A stretch of DNA of 64,000 nucleotides from Neobacillus sp. PS2-9 (GTDB taxonomy: Bacteria; Bacillota; Bacilli; Bacillales; Cytobacillaceae). Shown one piece after another: positions 7,928-16,337 of this stretch. Every line of letters begins with the position of its first letter. Positions within the stretch are counted from its first letter, which is position 1. Below the pieces are notes generated by a model. That model ran no database searches. It saw nothing but the letters and a program-made list of their open reading frames with translations, and was not told where the DNA came from. The stretch covers positions 4,296,501 to 4,360,500 of the forward strand of contig NZ_CP133269.1 in assembly GCF_030915525.1 (NCBI RefSeq), written 5' to 3'. The position numbers and the translations under genes were made by a program.

Positions 7928-8986
7928 TTAGAGTAGATAAAACCCAATGCCCATGATCACATAGGCTGCTAGCAATGTTAATCCTTCAAACCAATTCGAT
8001 TCTCCGTCGTTGGAGATGACGACCATTAGAAGGACCGAAGAAACCATAGCGATTAATTCCTGCCAGCTAAATAAAAGCGGCATGGTGGAATCAAAGAACA
8101 ATGAGATCAAAACTAGTACTGGTAAAACAAACATGGCCACTTGCAGAGTGGAACCAATCGCAATTTCCACTGCAATGTCCATTTTATTTTTAAAGGCCAT
8201 AACAATCGCAGAAGCGTGTTCTGCTGCATTCCCTACTATTGCTACGATAATTACCCCAATAAACAACTCAGACCAGCCGAATGTATCGCCTACATATTCA
8301 AAGGTATGTACAAGATGTTCGGATATATATCCAACCGCAACTGTGGCAATCGCTAGTATAGCAATCGCTTTCCCTTTACTCCATTCCGGCTCTTCTTCTT
8401 CATGTGCAGTATTCTCATTATTTGACTGATACACGCCACGGTGCGTTACCAGTTTAAAGAATAAGGCAGCCAAATAGAGAAGAATCAAAATAACGGATAT
8501 TCCAATACTTAATGAAAGAGTTTTTGTTTCATTCATGTTCATGGCGAAAACCTCAGGAATAACAAAGGCAATAATCACTGCAAACATTAGCAGACCAGAA
8601 TTATGGCGGGCATCATACACATTAAATTGCTGGCGTTTGAATTTTATGCCGCCAATAAAAAAGGACAATCCTGCGACAAGTAGTAAATTCCCTAACACTG
8701 AACCAGTCAAGGAGGCTAGAACCACTCCCACTAGTCCCGCCTTCAAGGCGAATATTGAAATAATCAGCTCAACGGCATTTCCAAAGGTAGCATTTAACAA
8801 ACCGCCGATTCGAGGTCCAGCCACTATAGCCAGACTTTCTGTTGCTCTTCCCATATAACTTGCAAGAGCAATTATGGTTAAACAGTACACAATAAATAAG
8901 ACAATATATGACCAATGCATCAGCGTTCCTATAATGGATAGTGGAACACCAATGAATGTCATCAGCATAAAGATTTTGTTCGTCAC
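7928..8986 (-). CDS. cax: Calcium/proton exchanger (CaCA family, YfkE/ChaA)
   Basis: Cytoplasmic-membrane antiporter that exports Ca2+ in exchange for H+. 352 residues and about eleven membrane helices. The two inverted CaCA repeats are visible: FGNAVELIISIFAL with GSVLGNLLLVAG near residues 65-105, and GNAAEHASAIVMAF with GSTLQVAMFVLP near 250-290. The acidic residues in both repeats are the cation-binding ones in the family. A soluble acidic loop (HEEEEPEW, about 192-202) separates the halves. Start GTG at 8986 with GGAGGG six bases upstream. Syntenic with B. subtilis yfkE, whose product is a characterised Ca2+/H+ antiporter. Confidence 0.93.
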   Translation of the reverse strand: MTNKIFMLMTFIGVPLSIIGTLMHWSYIVLFIVYCLTIIALASYMGRATESLAIVAGPRIGGLLNATFGNAVELIISIFALKAGLVGVVLASLTGSVLGNLLLVAGLSFFIGGIKFKRQQFNVYDARHNSGLLMFAVIIAFVIPEVFAMNMNETKTLSLSIGISVILILLYLAALFFKLVTHRGVYQSNNENTAHEEEEPEWSKGKAIAILAIATVAVGYISEHLVHTFEYVGDTFGWSELFIGVIIVAIVGNAAEHASAIVMAFKNKMDIAVEIAIGSTLQVAMFVLPVLVLISLFFDSTMPLLFSWQELIAMVSSVLLMVVISNDGESNWFEGLTLLAAYVIMGIGFYLL

Positions 8987-9165
8987 TACATTCCCTCCGA
9001 ATTCTTTTTCACCTATTATATATGTTTTTTCTATTTTCCCCTAAATTTTCCTTTAAAACATAAAAAAATTCAAATCCTTTTTCTCTTGCAAATGTTCCAT
9101 TTTCTCGTTACCATCATTTAGGAACAATTTAAACTATTTGAAATTCGGAGAGTGGAGAAAGTAAC

Positions 9166-10344
9166 ATGAATAAAATGTATTTACGGTTTTGGATCTTGGT
9201 CAGTATTGTGGCCATTTCTGGTTTTTCCCAAGGAATGCTTTTGCCGCTGATTGCTGTTATTTTTGAAAAAAGTGGGGTTTCTCCTTCATTAAATGGATTA
9301 AATGCTACAGCACTTTATATTGGAATCCTGCTTGTCTCTCCGTTTATGGAATGGCCCTTAAGAAAATTTGGGTATAAACCGGTTATTATTTTCGGTGGCG
9401 CACTTGTCTTTCTATCCTTAGCCTTATTTCCTTTATGGAAGACCTTTTGGTTTTGGTTTATATTAAGATTACTGATTGGTATAGGGGACCACTCCCTCCA
9501 TTTCGCAACTCAAACCTGGATTACTTCGTTTTCACCACCGGAAAGACGGGGACGAAATATCTCATTATACGGCTTATTTTTTGGAATTGGATTTGCCACA
9601 GGGCCTTTGATGACACCGTTAGTAAATGTAAATGAAGCCTTGCCCTTTATTGCCTCTTCCATTTTATGTTTGATTGGCTGGGCATTTGTCTTTCTTTTAA
9701 AAAATGAACTACCTGAACAAGAAGTGTCGATCAACTCTTTTCTAGGAACAATCAAGCAGTTTAGAAAAGCCTTAAAGTATGGTTGGGTGGCCTTCTTACC
9801 TCCCTTTTCTTATGGATTTCTGGAATCATCATTAAATGGGAGTTTTCCTGTTTATGCTTTACGAATGGACATGGATGTATCGAGTGTCTCGATTGTTTTA
9901 TCTGCCTTTGCCATTGGAAGTATTATTACCCAGCTTCCGTTAGGGATGTTAAGTGATCAATACGGCCGGAGAAATATTTTAATGACGGTTCTCTTCCTTG
10001 GTTTTTTCAGTTTTACTGCTGCAAGCTTCATGGAGCATTCAGTTATCGGACTGTTTGTTACGTTTTTCATTTCAGGAATGGTTGTTGGGTCGACCTTCTC
10101 TCTTGGCATAAGTTATATGACCGACTTGGTACCAAAAAAACTTTTACCTACAGGAAACTTATTATGCGGCATTTTCTTCAGTCTAGGCAGCTTAATGGGG
10201 CCCATCATCGGCGGTTTATTTATTAAGTACCTGCAAGATGTAAGTTTCTTTTACATTATTAGTACAATGCTTTTAGTATTATCAGTCATCATCTTTTCTT
10301 TTGGTAAAAAATCCTATCTACTGGTTGAACAGCAAAATTCATAA
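9166..10344 (+). CDS. MFS transporter (YfkF-like)
   Basis: 392 residues with twelve predicted membrane helices, a major facilitator. The motif between helices 8 and 9, LGMLSDQYGRRNIL, is the signature-type loop; the matching first-half loop is degenerate (PLRKFGYKPVI). Divergent from the cax gene, as yfkF is next to yfkE in B. subtilis. Substrate unknown; the family includes drug and sugar exporters. ATG at 9166 follows GGAGAGTGGAG. The transcript ends at the hairpin at 10421-10456, between it and the metal ATPase. Confidence 0.85.
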   Translation: MNKMYLRFWILVSIVAISGFSQGMLLPLIAVIFEKSGVSPSLNGLNATALYIGILLVSPFMEWPLRKFGYKPVIIFGGALVFLSLALFPLWKTFWFWFILRLLIGIGDHSLHFATQTWITSFSPPERRGRNISLYGLFFGIGFATGPLMTPLVNVNEALPFIASSILCLIGWAFVFLLKNELPEQEVSINSFLGTIKQFRKALKYGWVAFLPPFSYGFLESSLNGSFPVYALRMDMDVSSVSIVLSAFAIGSIITQLPLGMLSDQYGRRNILMTVLFLGFFSFTAASFMEHSVIGLFVTFFISGMVVGSTFSLGISYMTDLVPKKLLPTGNLLCGIFFSLGSLMGPIIGGLFIKYLQDVSFFYIISTMLLVLSVIIFSFGKKSYLLVEQQNS

Positions 10345-10420
10345 GGTTTTTATGAAGCAAGTTGATATTCAATGAATAGAATGTATGGTAAGATTAAAAT
10401 AAATAAAAGAAAGAATTTTC

Positions 10421-10456
10421 GCTGTCATCCATTGATGACAGCTTTCGTGTTTTTTA
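10421..10456 (+). terminator. Terminator of the MFS gene
   Basis: GCTGTCATC/GATGACAGC stem, 4-nt loop, then TTTCGTGTTTTTT. It precedes the true start of the metal ATPase, which argues against a longer ATPase N-terminus. Confidence 0.85.
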
Positions 10457-10545
10457 GGGGTAATGAGTTTGATTCTACTTCTCAATTAGAATGCAAGAAT
10501 GAATGGAAAATTACGCAAAGTAAAATGAATAGGGAGGGGAAAAAC

Positions 10546-12462
10546 ATGAGTTCAGAAGCAAAGTCACTTAGCAAGGGAATTCAGGAACCGAGCTTTTTAG
10601 AAAAAATCAAACCACATGCAGAACTAATTGCGGCTGGTCTAAGCGGGGTATTGATTGCAGCTGGATGGCTTCTTGATCATTACGGGCAAGGGGCCGATTC
10701 CATCGTAGCCTATCTGTTGGCATTTGTCATAGGCGGCTTCGCAAAAGCCAAAGAAGGGATCGAGGCAACCTTTGAGGATAAAGAATTAAATGTAGAAATG
10801 CTAATGATTTTTGCTGCTGTTGGATCAGCTATCATCGGCTATTGGACAGAAGGGGCCATCCTCATCTTTATTTTTGCAGTAAGTGGTGCCCTGGAGACCT
10901 ACACCATGAATAAGAGCCATAAAGAAATTTCTTCTTTAATGGAGCTTCAGCCAGAAGAGGCGCTATTGATATCAAAGGGCTATGAAAAACGAGTCCCTGT
11001 ATCTGAGCTAGTTGTTGGCGATCACATTTTAATCAAGCCCGGAGAGCGTGTCCCTTCTGACGGAATGATTATCAAAGGTCAAACCAATATTGATGAAGCG
11101 GCAATCACAGGTGAATCGATGCCCGTATCCAAGGGCGAACAAACAGAAGTTTTTGCCGGAACAGTAAACATGACAGGCTCAATTACTGTTGAAGTAACAA
11201 AATCAAGTAATGATACTTTGTTTCAAAAAATAATACAGCTTGTTCAATCAGCCCAAAGTGAAAAATCTCCTTCACAGCTTTTTATTGAGCGATTTGAAGG
11301 TACCTATGTAAAGGTTGTTTTACTTGTTGTTCTGGCCATGTTTTTTATTCCGCATTTTTTACTAGGCTGGAGCTGGCATGAATCGTTTTATCGAGCCATG
11401 ATCCTATTGGTTGTCGCTTCGCCTTGTGCGTTGGTAGCATCTATTATGCCTGCTACCCTCTCTGCTATTTCAAATGGAGCCAAACACGGAATTTTAGTTA
11501 AAGGCGGTGTCCATCTTGAAAATCTAGGTCATTTAGGAGCGATCGCGTTTGATAAAACAGGAACACTTACTAAAGGGACACCAGAAGTAACAGAGGTCAT
11601 CGTAAAAGATGGATTAGATAAAGAAAATCTGATTTGGAAGGCTGCCTCCATCGAAAGCCACTCTAATCATCCTTTGGCACAAGCGATCGTGAAATACGTG
11701 AAACCTAACATTAAGAAAGAACTGTTCCATCCAGACAGTCTTGAAGATATTCCCGGCTGGGGCGTGAAGGCAGAAATCAACGGTGAACAATGGAAGATTG
11801 GTAAGGCTGCATTTGTCGGGAAAGAAGCGGTCGACAGGTTCTCAGGCGGAAAAGCAAAAGACCTTGCAAGCCAAGGAAATACACTTGTGTTTATCGAAAT
11901 TAACGGTGAGCTTAGTGCGATGATTGCCTTAAAGGACGTTGTACGTGAAGAAACGAAGATTGCAATTGACCATCTAAAGAAACAAGGTATCCGTACGGTC
12001 ATGCTTACGGGGGACAGTGAAAAAACAGCTCAAGCGATTGCGGCTGAAAGTCATGTCGATGAGGTATTTGCAGAATGCCTCCCAGAGGAAAAAGTGGAAC
12101 ATCTTAAAAAGTTAAAAAAGAAGTATACTACAGTAGCAATGGTTGGAGATGGTATCAATGATGCCCCTGCCCTAGCCATTGCCAATGTTGGTATTGCCAT
12201 GGGGGAAGGTACGGATGTGGCCCTAGAAACATCAGATATTGTGTTGATGAAAAGTGATCTGACACGAATAGCCGAAGCCGTCAATCTTTCTCAGCGGATG
12301 AACAGAATTATTAAACAAAACGTTGTGTTCTCGATTTCCGTTATCATGCTCCTGATTTCATCGAATTTTTTCCAGGTTCTCGACCTACCATTTGGTGTCA
12401 TCGGTCACGAAGGAAGTACCATACTTGTTATATTGAACAGCTTAAGATTGTTAAAATCTTAG
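10546..12462 (+). CDS. zosA: P1B-type heavy-metal translocating ATPase, ZosA-like
   Basis: ATP-driven metal pump of 638 residues. All P-type landmarks are present: TGES (actuator), the membrane metal-site motif SPCAL in helix 6, the phosphorylation site DKTGTLT, the nucleotide-domain HP dipeptide (SNHPLAQ) and GDGINDAP. There is no N-terminal HMA domain. SPC in place of CPC is as in B. subtilis ZosA (YkvW), a PerR-regulated zinc importer; that function is inferred here. The start is ATG at 10546 with AGGGAGGGG; the open frame extends further upstream but crosses the previous gene's terminator. I did not find a convincing PerR box. Confidence 0.88.
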   Translation: MSSEAKSLSKGIQEPSFLEKIKPHAELIAAGLSGVLIAAGWLLDHYGQGADSIVAYLLAFVIGGFAKAKEGIEATFEDKELNVEMLMIFAAVGSAIIGYWTEGAILIFIFAVSGALETYTMNKSHKEISSLMELQPEEALLISKGYEKRVPVSELVVGDHILIKPGERVPSDGMIIKGQTNIDEAAITGESMPVSKGEQTEVFAGTVNMTGSITVEVTKSSNDTLFQKIIQLVQSAQSEKSPSQLFIERFEGTYVKVVLLVVLAMFFIPHFLLGWSWHESFYRAMILLVVASPCALVASIMPATLSAISNGAKHGILVKGGVHLENLGHLGAIAFDKTGTLTKGTPEVTEVIVKDGLDKENLIWKAASIESHSNHPLAQAIVKYVKPNIKKELFHPDSLEDIPGWGVKAEINGEQWKIGKAAFVGKEAVDRFSGGKAKDLASQGNTLVFIEINGELSAMIALKDVVREETKIAIDHLKKQGIRTVMLTGDSEKTAQAIAAESHVDEVFAECLPEEKVEHLKKLKKKYTTVAMVGDGINDAPALAIANVGIAMGEGTDVALETSDIVLMKSDLTRIAEAVNLSQRMNRIIKQNVVFSISVIMLLISSNFFQVLDLPFGVIGHEGSTILVILNSLRLLKS

Positions 12463-12473
12463 ATAGCATAGGA

Positions 12474-12509
12474 AAAGGAGGTTGACTCAAAGTCAGCCTC
12501 CTTTCTTTC
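12474..12509 (+). terminator. Bidirectional terminator after zosA
   Basis: AAAGGAGGTTGACT/AGTCAGCCTCCTTT stem followed by CTTTC. It also lies just beyond the stop of the small minus-strand gene. Confidence 0.85.
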
Positions 12510-12510
12510 A

Positions 12511-12615
12511 TTAGTGGTAGCCATTCGAACCATTGGCTGATCCAGATGTTTTATTTCCTTTACTGCCCTTGCCTTTTTGCTTTGTGCCGCCATCTTTTTT
12601 CGTATGTTTGGTCAT
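12511..12615 (-). CDS. Small basic Lys/Gly/Ser-rich protein (34 aa)
   Basis: A 34-residue product (MTKHTKKDGGTKQKGKGSKG...) made almost only of Lys, Gly, Ser, Thr and Asn, ending NGYH. The start ATG at 12615 has GGGAGGG eight bases upstream, and the gene ends at a strong hairpin, both supporting a real gene. No fold or signal peptide is expected. Composition is reminiscent of small spore-associated or disordered proteins of bacilli, but I do not recognise a family. Confidence 0.6.
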   Translation of the reverse strand: MTKHTKKDGGTKQKGKGSKGNKTSGSANGSNGYH

Positions 12616-12694
12616 CGCTTTTACCCTCCCTTACTATGGGGTTGTCCTTCCATCATAGTTTGAACAGAAGGAGTAATTTCATGAAGGGAAAGTA

Positions 12695-13531
12695 TTAGCA
12701 ATTTCTTTTATTTTTTTCACTATAAAAAGCATTGATTTCCCCGCCCAAAATAATAATGAAAGCAGAGATATATAACCAAATCATTAACACAATAATAGCC
12801 CCAATACTGCCATAAGTTAGAGAATAGTTAGTAATATTTCCAACATAAAAGGATAAGCCAATGGAAGAGATGATCCAGCCAACAGTGGCAAAAGCTGCAC
12901 CTGGAAAAGCACTGCGGCATTTTAGTTTTACATTTGGTGCAATCCAGTACAGACCAGTGAAAATGAGAAACAGGATGATTGCACTCACTAGCCAGCTTAA
13001 GGCGTTCCAAAGCTTAATAAATTCTGTTGTATAACCTAATTGCGAAAAAAGAAACAGACCTATTTCTCTACCAAATACGGGTATGATAAGTGCAAGGATA
13101 AAAACAAAAATCATCCCGAAGGTTAAGAATATAGCTGTTCCTCTTGCCACGATAAAGGAACGGCTTTCCTTAACGTTATACGCTTTGTTAAATGCTCTCA
13201 CAATTGCATTAATTCCATTCGATGCGGACCAAATAGTCCCTATAATCCCAAAGGATAAAAGTCCACCATTACGATGGTTCATGATTTCATTCACATTTTT
13301 ATCAATCAGATTGATAGCTTCTGCCGGTGCAAAGTCTCTGATCATCCCCAGCATATCTTCATGTGGAAACGGTATGTATGGCAATAGTGTAAATAGTACG
13401 ATGAGGAGCGGAAACAAAGAAAGTAGTAAAAAATAGGCCAATTGCGCACTTAATCCAGGAAGATCGTCTTCTTCAATCCTGTGCCAAAGTAATCGTAGCA
13501 AAGATGAGCGTAAATTCGCTGCTTTATCCAT
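12695..13531 (-). CDS. YihY/BrkB family membrane protein (YfkH-like)
   Basis: 278-residue integral membrane protein with six predicted helices (about 30-52, 93-110, 133-158, 177-200, 210-232, 240-262). The AQLAYFLLLSLFPLLIVL stretch and the WSASNGINAIVRAFNKAYNV motif are typical of the YihY/UPF0761 family, once misnamed ribonuclease BN. B. subtilis YfkH occupies the same place. Function unknown. The next gene (YtxH type) ends 13 bp upstream of its start, so the two are probably cotranscribed. Confidence 0.85.
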   Translation of the reverse strand: MDKAANLRSSLLRLLWHRIEEDDLPGLSAQLAYFLLLSLFPLLIVLFTLLPYIPFPHEDMLGMIRDFAPAEAINLIDKNVNEIMNHRNGGLLSFGIIGTIWSASNGINAIVRAFNKAYNVKESRSFIVARGTAIFLTFGMIFVFILALIIPVFGREIGLFLFSQLGYTTEFIKLWNALSWLVSAIILFLIFTGLYWIAPNVKLKCRSAFPGAAFATVGWIISSIGLSFYVGNITNYSLTYGSIGAIIVLMIWLYISAFIIILGGEINAFYSEKNKRNC

Positions 13532-13544
13532 TTCCTTCCTCCCT

Positions 13545-13916
13545 CTATTTGTTCGTTTTCTCTTCTCCTAGAACATCCTCTAATAAATCATCTTCCTCGC
13601 TCTTAGAGAACGTCTCTTTCGTTTCTTTAATGATGTCCGTCACGTGAGGTGTTAGTTCACGTAACTCGTCCACTTTGTCCGTAATATAGGCAATATCCTC
13701 ACTCACTTGTTCAAAGGTTTCCTTAAGCTTGGATGCCGTTCCCTTCACCTTATCGGCAATTTCACCTGGGTTTCTCGCAATATAGGATACCTTTCTAGAC
13801 GTTTTTAGGACATTTTCCGTCATCGCCTGACGGGTTTGTTTATCTAATAAACTGATGGCACCACCGGCGATTGCACCGATCAGCATGCCCCTCCAAAATT
13901 GATTCTTCTTTGTCAT
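13545..13916 (-). CDS. YtxH domain-containing protein
   Basis: 123 residues. A short hydrophobic segment near the N-terminus (WRGMLIGAIAGGAISLLD, residues 8-25) with the GxxxGG pattern typical of YtxH proteins, followed by a long charged helical region with predicted coiled coil (residues about 30-110) and an acidic end. The family includes stress-induced proteins of unknown function. ATG at 13916. It is followed after 13 bp by the YihY-type gene, an arrangement equivalent to B. subtilis yfkI-yfkH. Confidence 0.7.
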   Translation of the reverse strand: MTKKNQFWRGMLIGAIAGGAISLLDKQTRQAMTENVLKTSRKVSYIARNPGEIADKVKGTASKLKETFEQVSEDIAYITDKVDELRELTPHVTDIIKETKETFSKSEEDDLLEDVLGEEKTNK

Positions 13917-14084
13917 CTTAAACTCTCCTTAATCCTAGTTATTATCATTCATCTTTTTCAAAAAATAATGCCAAAGATTCCCTACGTTTATTTTGCGTTA
14001 TCTCTGTTTCCTATGCAAGTCCGCGTACTCTTTTATACCCATTCTTTTACGAGATTAATCGTGTGAATTAAAGAGAAGATTATA

Positions 14085-14113
14085 TTGACAGATCATTTTT
14101 AACATGAAAAGAT
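14085..14113 (+). promoter_or_regulatory. Sigma-A-like promoter of the DUF1128 gene
   Basis: TTGACA at 14085-14090, 17-bp spacer, AAAGAT at 14108-14113, about 32 bp before the start codon. Confidence 0.5.
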
Positions 14114-14144
14114 GAGATATATGAATTCGGAAAGGGTGACCGAA

Positions 14145-14369
14145 ATGAATCTATCAGAAAAATCGATTGAAAACGTGGAATATATGATTGAACAAATAAA
14201 AGAAAAACTTAGGGTATTAAACCTAGGGGCTATTAAACCTTCTCACTTTGATGAAGAAATGTACGAAGAATTAAAAGAGATTTATGAAATGGTACAAAAA
14301 AAGAACTCCTTCAGTCCGAATGAAATGCAGGCTTTAGTAGAAGAATTAGGAAGTCTGCGAAAAAAATAA
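14145..14369 (+). CDS. DUF1128 family protein (YfkK-like)
   Basis: 74 residues, highly charged and all-helical ([20 protein letters not shown]...). Sequence and length fit the DUF1128 family, B. subtilis YfkK, of unknown function. The start is the ATG at 14145 with GAAAGGGTGA upstream; a further in-frame ATG at 14121 lacks a ribosome-binding site. It is convergent with map and shares a bidirectional terminator. Confidence 0.85.
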   Translation: MNLSEKSIENVEYMIEQIKEKLRVLNLGAIKPSHFDEEMYEELKEIYEMVQKKNSFSPNEMQALVEELGSLRKK

Positions 14370-14377
14370 TAAATAGA

Positions 14378-14412
14378 GGTTGACTCCTTGGAGTCAACCT
14401 CATTTATTTTTG
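14378..14412. terminator. Bidirectional terminator between the DUF1128 gene and map
   Basis: Perfect stem GAGGTTGACTCC/GGAGTCAACCTC with a 3-nt loop and T-rich flanks on both strands; the stem overlaps the region just after both stop codons. Confidence 0.9.
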
Positions 14413-15153
14413 CTCTGTTAAGATGATAGGACCTTCCTTAGTAACGGCAAGTGTGTGCTCATATTGTGCGGAAAATTTCCCATCTACAGTTCTGGCGGTC
14501 CAGCCATTTGTATCCATCTTCGTTTGATATTGACCGATATTTACCATCGGCTCAATCGTAAAGACCATTCCCTCTTTAATTCTTGCCCCTTTTCCTGGCA
14601 GCCCATAATGAGGAACATCCGGTTTCTCATGAATCACAGCTCCTATGCCGTGACCAATAAAGTCTCTTACAACCGATAAACCTTCACTTTCCACATAGGT
14701 TTGGATCGCATGACCAATATCACCGATTCGATTGCCTACAACCGCTTGCTCAATACCTTTATATAATGCTTCCTTTGTCACTTTTAATAAATGCTCTGTT
14801 TCTTTAGAAATATTTCCTACCGCATAAGACCATGCAGAATCAGCTAAGGCACCATTATAATTGACGACCATATCAATGGTAACAATATCTCCTTCATTTA
14901 ATGGCTCTTTTCTTGGAAAGCCATGGCAAATTTCATCATTGATACTTGCACATGTTGCATATTCATAGCCTTTATATCCCTTTTGCTCGGGTGTGGCCTT
15001 GTGTTCGCTTAAGAATTTATTAACAAACTGGTCAATTTCCCAAGTAGTTACACCTGGCTTAATTAATTTAGCAATTTCCTTATGACAGGCCGCAAGGATT
15101 TCTCCAGCCTTTTTCATCGCTTCAATTTCACGTTGTGATTTCAGGACAATCAT
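14404..15153 (-). CDS. map: Methionine aminopeptidase, type I
   Basis: Removes the initiator Met from new proteins. 249 residues, the bare pita-bread catalytic domain. Metal ligands are visible in order: Asp in TIDMVVNYNG, Asp in GALADSAW, His in DFIGHGIG, Glu in FTIEPM and Glu in QYEHT. The NEEICHGFP-type motif is here NDEICHGFP. The ATG at 15153 follows GGCAGGG. Bacilli often carry two map genes, one in the ribosomal-protein cluster; this stand-alone copy corresponds to B. subtilis YflG. Confidence 0.95.
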   Translation of the reverse strand: MIVLKSQREIEAMKKAGEILAACHKEIAKLIKPGVTTWEIDQFVNKFLSEHKATPEQKGYKGYEYATCASINDEICHGFPRKEPLNEGDIVTIDMVVNYNGALADSAWSYAVGNISKETEHLLKVTKEALYKGIEQAVVGNRIGDIGHAIQTYVESEGLSVVRDFIGHGIGAVIHEKPDVPHYGLPGKGARIKEGMVFTIEPMVNIGQYQTKMDTNGWTARTVDGKFSAQYEHTLAVTKEGPIILTEQK

Positions 15154-15413
15154 TCTTTTCCCTGCCTTTTTGAATATTTTTATGTATAGTATGCTTTACG
15201 GTTCGCATTAAACTATATTCTCTTTTGGAAACACTATTAATAGTAACTCGAATCCGCCAATTTTTCAAAAGAACTTCTTACCCTTGGGCTTTTCAAGAGG
15301 ACCATTTTATAATATTCACTATTTTGTCATATTCCTTCGTTCTTAATATGGTACTTTTTCATTCTTTTTGGTAGAATTAACGTATAAATATGTTTAATAG
15401 GTGTGTGAATGAA

Positions 15414-15746
15414 ATGATTGGAGACCGCGTTAAAAAATTTCGCTTAGAAAAGAAGATGTCTCTTTCCGAACTTGCAGAGCAAGCTGGTGTCGCTAAGTCT
15501 TATTTAAGCTCTCTTGAAAGAAACCTGCAAAAAAATCCATCTATACAATTTCTTGAAAAAATTGCAGCCGTATTAAATTTACCCGTTGAACATTTTATCC
15601 ATGAGCAAATTAATAAGGATGAGTTAGACAGTGAATGGATGAACTTAGTTAAAGAAGCAATGGGATCTGGCGTTTCAAAAGAACAATTTCGTGACTTCTT
15701 GGAATTTAATAAGTGGAGAATAAATCAAAATAGTAGTAACGAATAA
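15414..15746 (+). CDS. sinR: Biofilm master repressor SinR family
   Basis: 110 residues. N-terminal HTH_3 domain (residues 2-62: GDRVKKFRLEKKMSLSELAEQAGVAKSYLSSLER) that binds operators of matrix genes, and a C-terminal SinI-like dimerisation hook (about 72-105: LDSEWMNLVKEAMGSGVSKEQFRDFLEFNKW). Length equals B. subtilis SinR (111). In that species SinR represses eps and tapA-sipW-tasA. The start is ATG at 15414; an upstream in-frame ATG (15390) has no ribosome-binding site. Here sinI is not upstream but convergent, on the other strand. Confidence 0.9.
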   Translation: MIGDRVKKFRLEKKMSLSELAEQAGVAKSYLSSLERNLQKNPSIQFLEKIAAVLNLPVEHFIHEQINKDELDSEWMNLVKEAMGSGVSKEQFRDFLEFNKWRINQNSSNE

Positions 15747-15763
15747 TTTTGTCTATAAAGAAG

Positions 15764-15808
15764 AAAAGCATTCTACAAAAGAAACCTCTTCTGTAGAATG
15801 CTTTTTTT
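15764..15808. terminator. Bidirectional terminator between sinR and sinI
   Basis: AAAAGCATTCTACA/TGTAGAATGCTTTT stem with T runs on both strands, lying between the two stop codons. Confidence 0.9.
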
Positions 15809-15821
15809 AATATGTACCAAG

Positions 15822-15953
15822 TTAGTTCTTTTGACCATCTTGGTGAAGGAATTCCCGAACATCTGTAATAGATAAGCCAAGTTCCTTTGCTTCTAATATG
15901 AGCGCCATCCATTCCTGATCAATTACATCCACGTCTCTCTCTGTAATCAACAT
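15822..15953 (-). CDS. sinI: Anti-repressor SinI family
   Basis: 43 residues: VIDQEWMALILEAKELGLSI followed by TDVREFLHQ, the SinI helix-hook that forms a heterodimer with SinR and frees it from DNA. It aligns with the C-terminal part of the neighbouring SinR (DSEWMNLVKEAMGSGVSKEQFRDFL). It is shorter than B. subtilis SinI (57) at the C-terminus. ATG at 15953 follows AGGGGTGAG. The leader is a c-di-GMP-I riboswitch, so expression should respond to cyclic di-GMP. SinI-only small proteins are also called SIN-like; the assignment rests on the motif and on the SinR neighbour. Confidence 0.85.
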   Translation of the reverse strand: MLITERDVDVIDQEWMALILEAKELGLSITDVREFLHQDGQKN

Positions 15954-15981
15954 TATTCTCACCCCTAAAATACTTATCGTA

Positions 15982-16095
15982 TTCCAGGTAACCCGGCCAT
16001 CATAGCAAGCACCATGCCTACCTTAGATCCTCGGTTTTGCGTCCCTACTTTTCAACAGGTTTGCCCTTTTCTGTTCGTCCTACAACTTAAGTATT
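15982..16095 (-). promoter_or_regulatory. Cyclic di-GMP-I (GEMM) riboswitch in the sinI leader
   Basis: On the minus strand, in order: AGGGCAAACC (P2 5' part), GGGACGCAAA with the conserved GCAAA after the tetraloop-bearing stem, a second arm AGGTAGGCATGG...GATGGCC, and CCGGGTTACC closing the aptamer. These are the hallmark blocks of the GEMM-I family, in the right order and spacing. AATACTTA (16095-16088) and TAAGTATT (15976-15969) flank the aptamer and could extend P1; the latter can instead pair with AATAC at 15983-15979. The Shine-Dalgarno of sinI follows within 20 nt. No U-rich terminator is evident, so the mechanism (translation or processing) is open. Confidence 0.9.
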
Positions 16096-16282
16096 ACATT
16101 CTTCCATTTATCCACTATTTGTTTAGGTAAAAATACTTAATACTAAATGATATGTTCATTATATCTAGTCCTTTTATAATAGGTTGTTGTTTTTTGTCTT
16201 TTTTTTATAATTTTCGAACTACTTTTATACACAAATTATCTTATTTTTCTACAAAAAATTCCTTTTACTACCATTTTCGAGA

Positions 16283-16326
16283 GAGGAAATTAAAAAAGGA
16301 AGGAAATTAGGTCAAATCCTCCCTTT
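16283..16326 (-). terminator. Terminator of the psuK-psuG operon
   Basis: AAAGGGAGGA/TCCTTCCTTT imperfect stem followed by TTTTTT on the minus strand, right after the psuG stop. Confidence 0.75.
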
Positions 16327-16337
16327 AAAATGTATGA

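Noticed and set aside
10372-10545. 58-residue N-terminal extension of the metal ATPase
   Set aside because: It crosses the terminator of the upstream gene, and the best ribosome-binding site is at ATG 10546.
10457-10545. PerR box before zosA
   Set aside because: Only a loose ATTCT/AGAAT symmetry is present; it does not fit TTATAATNATTATAA well enough.
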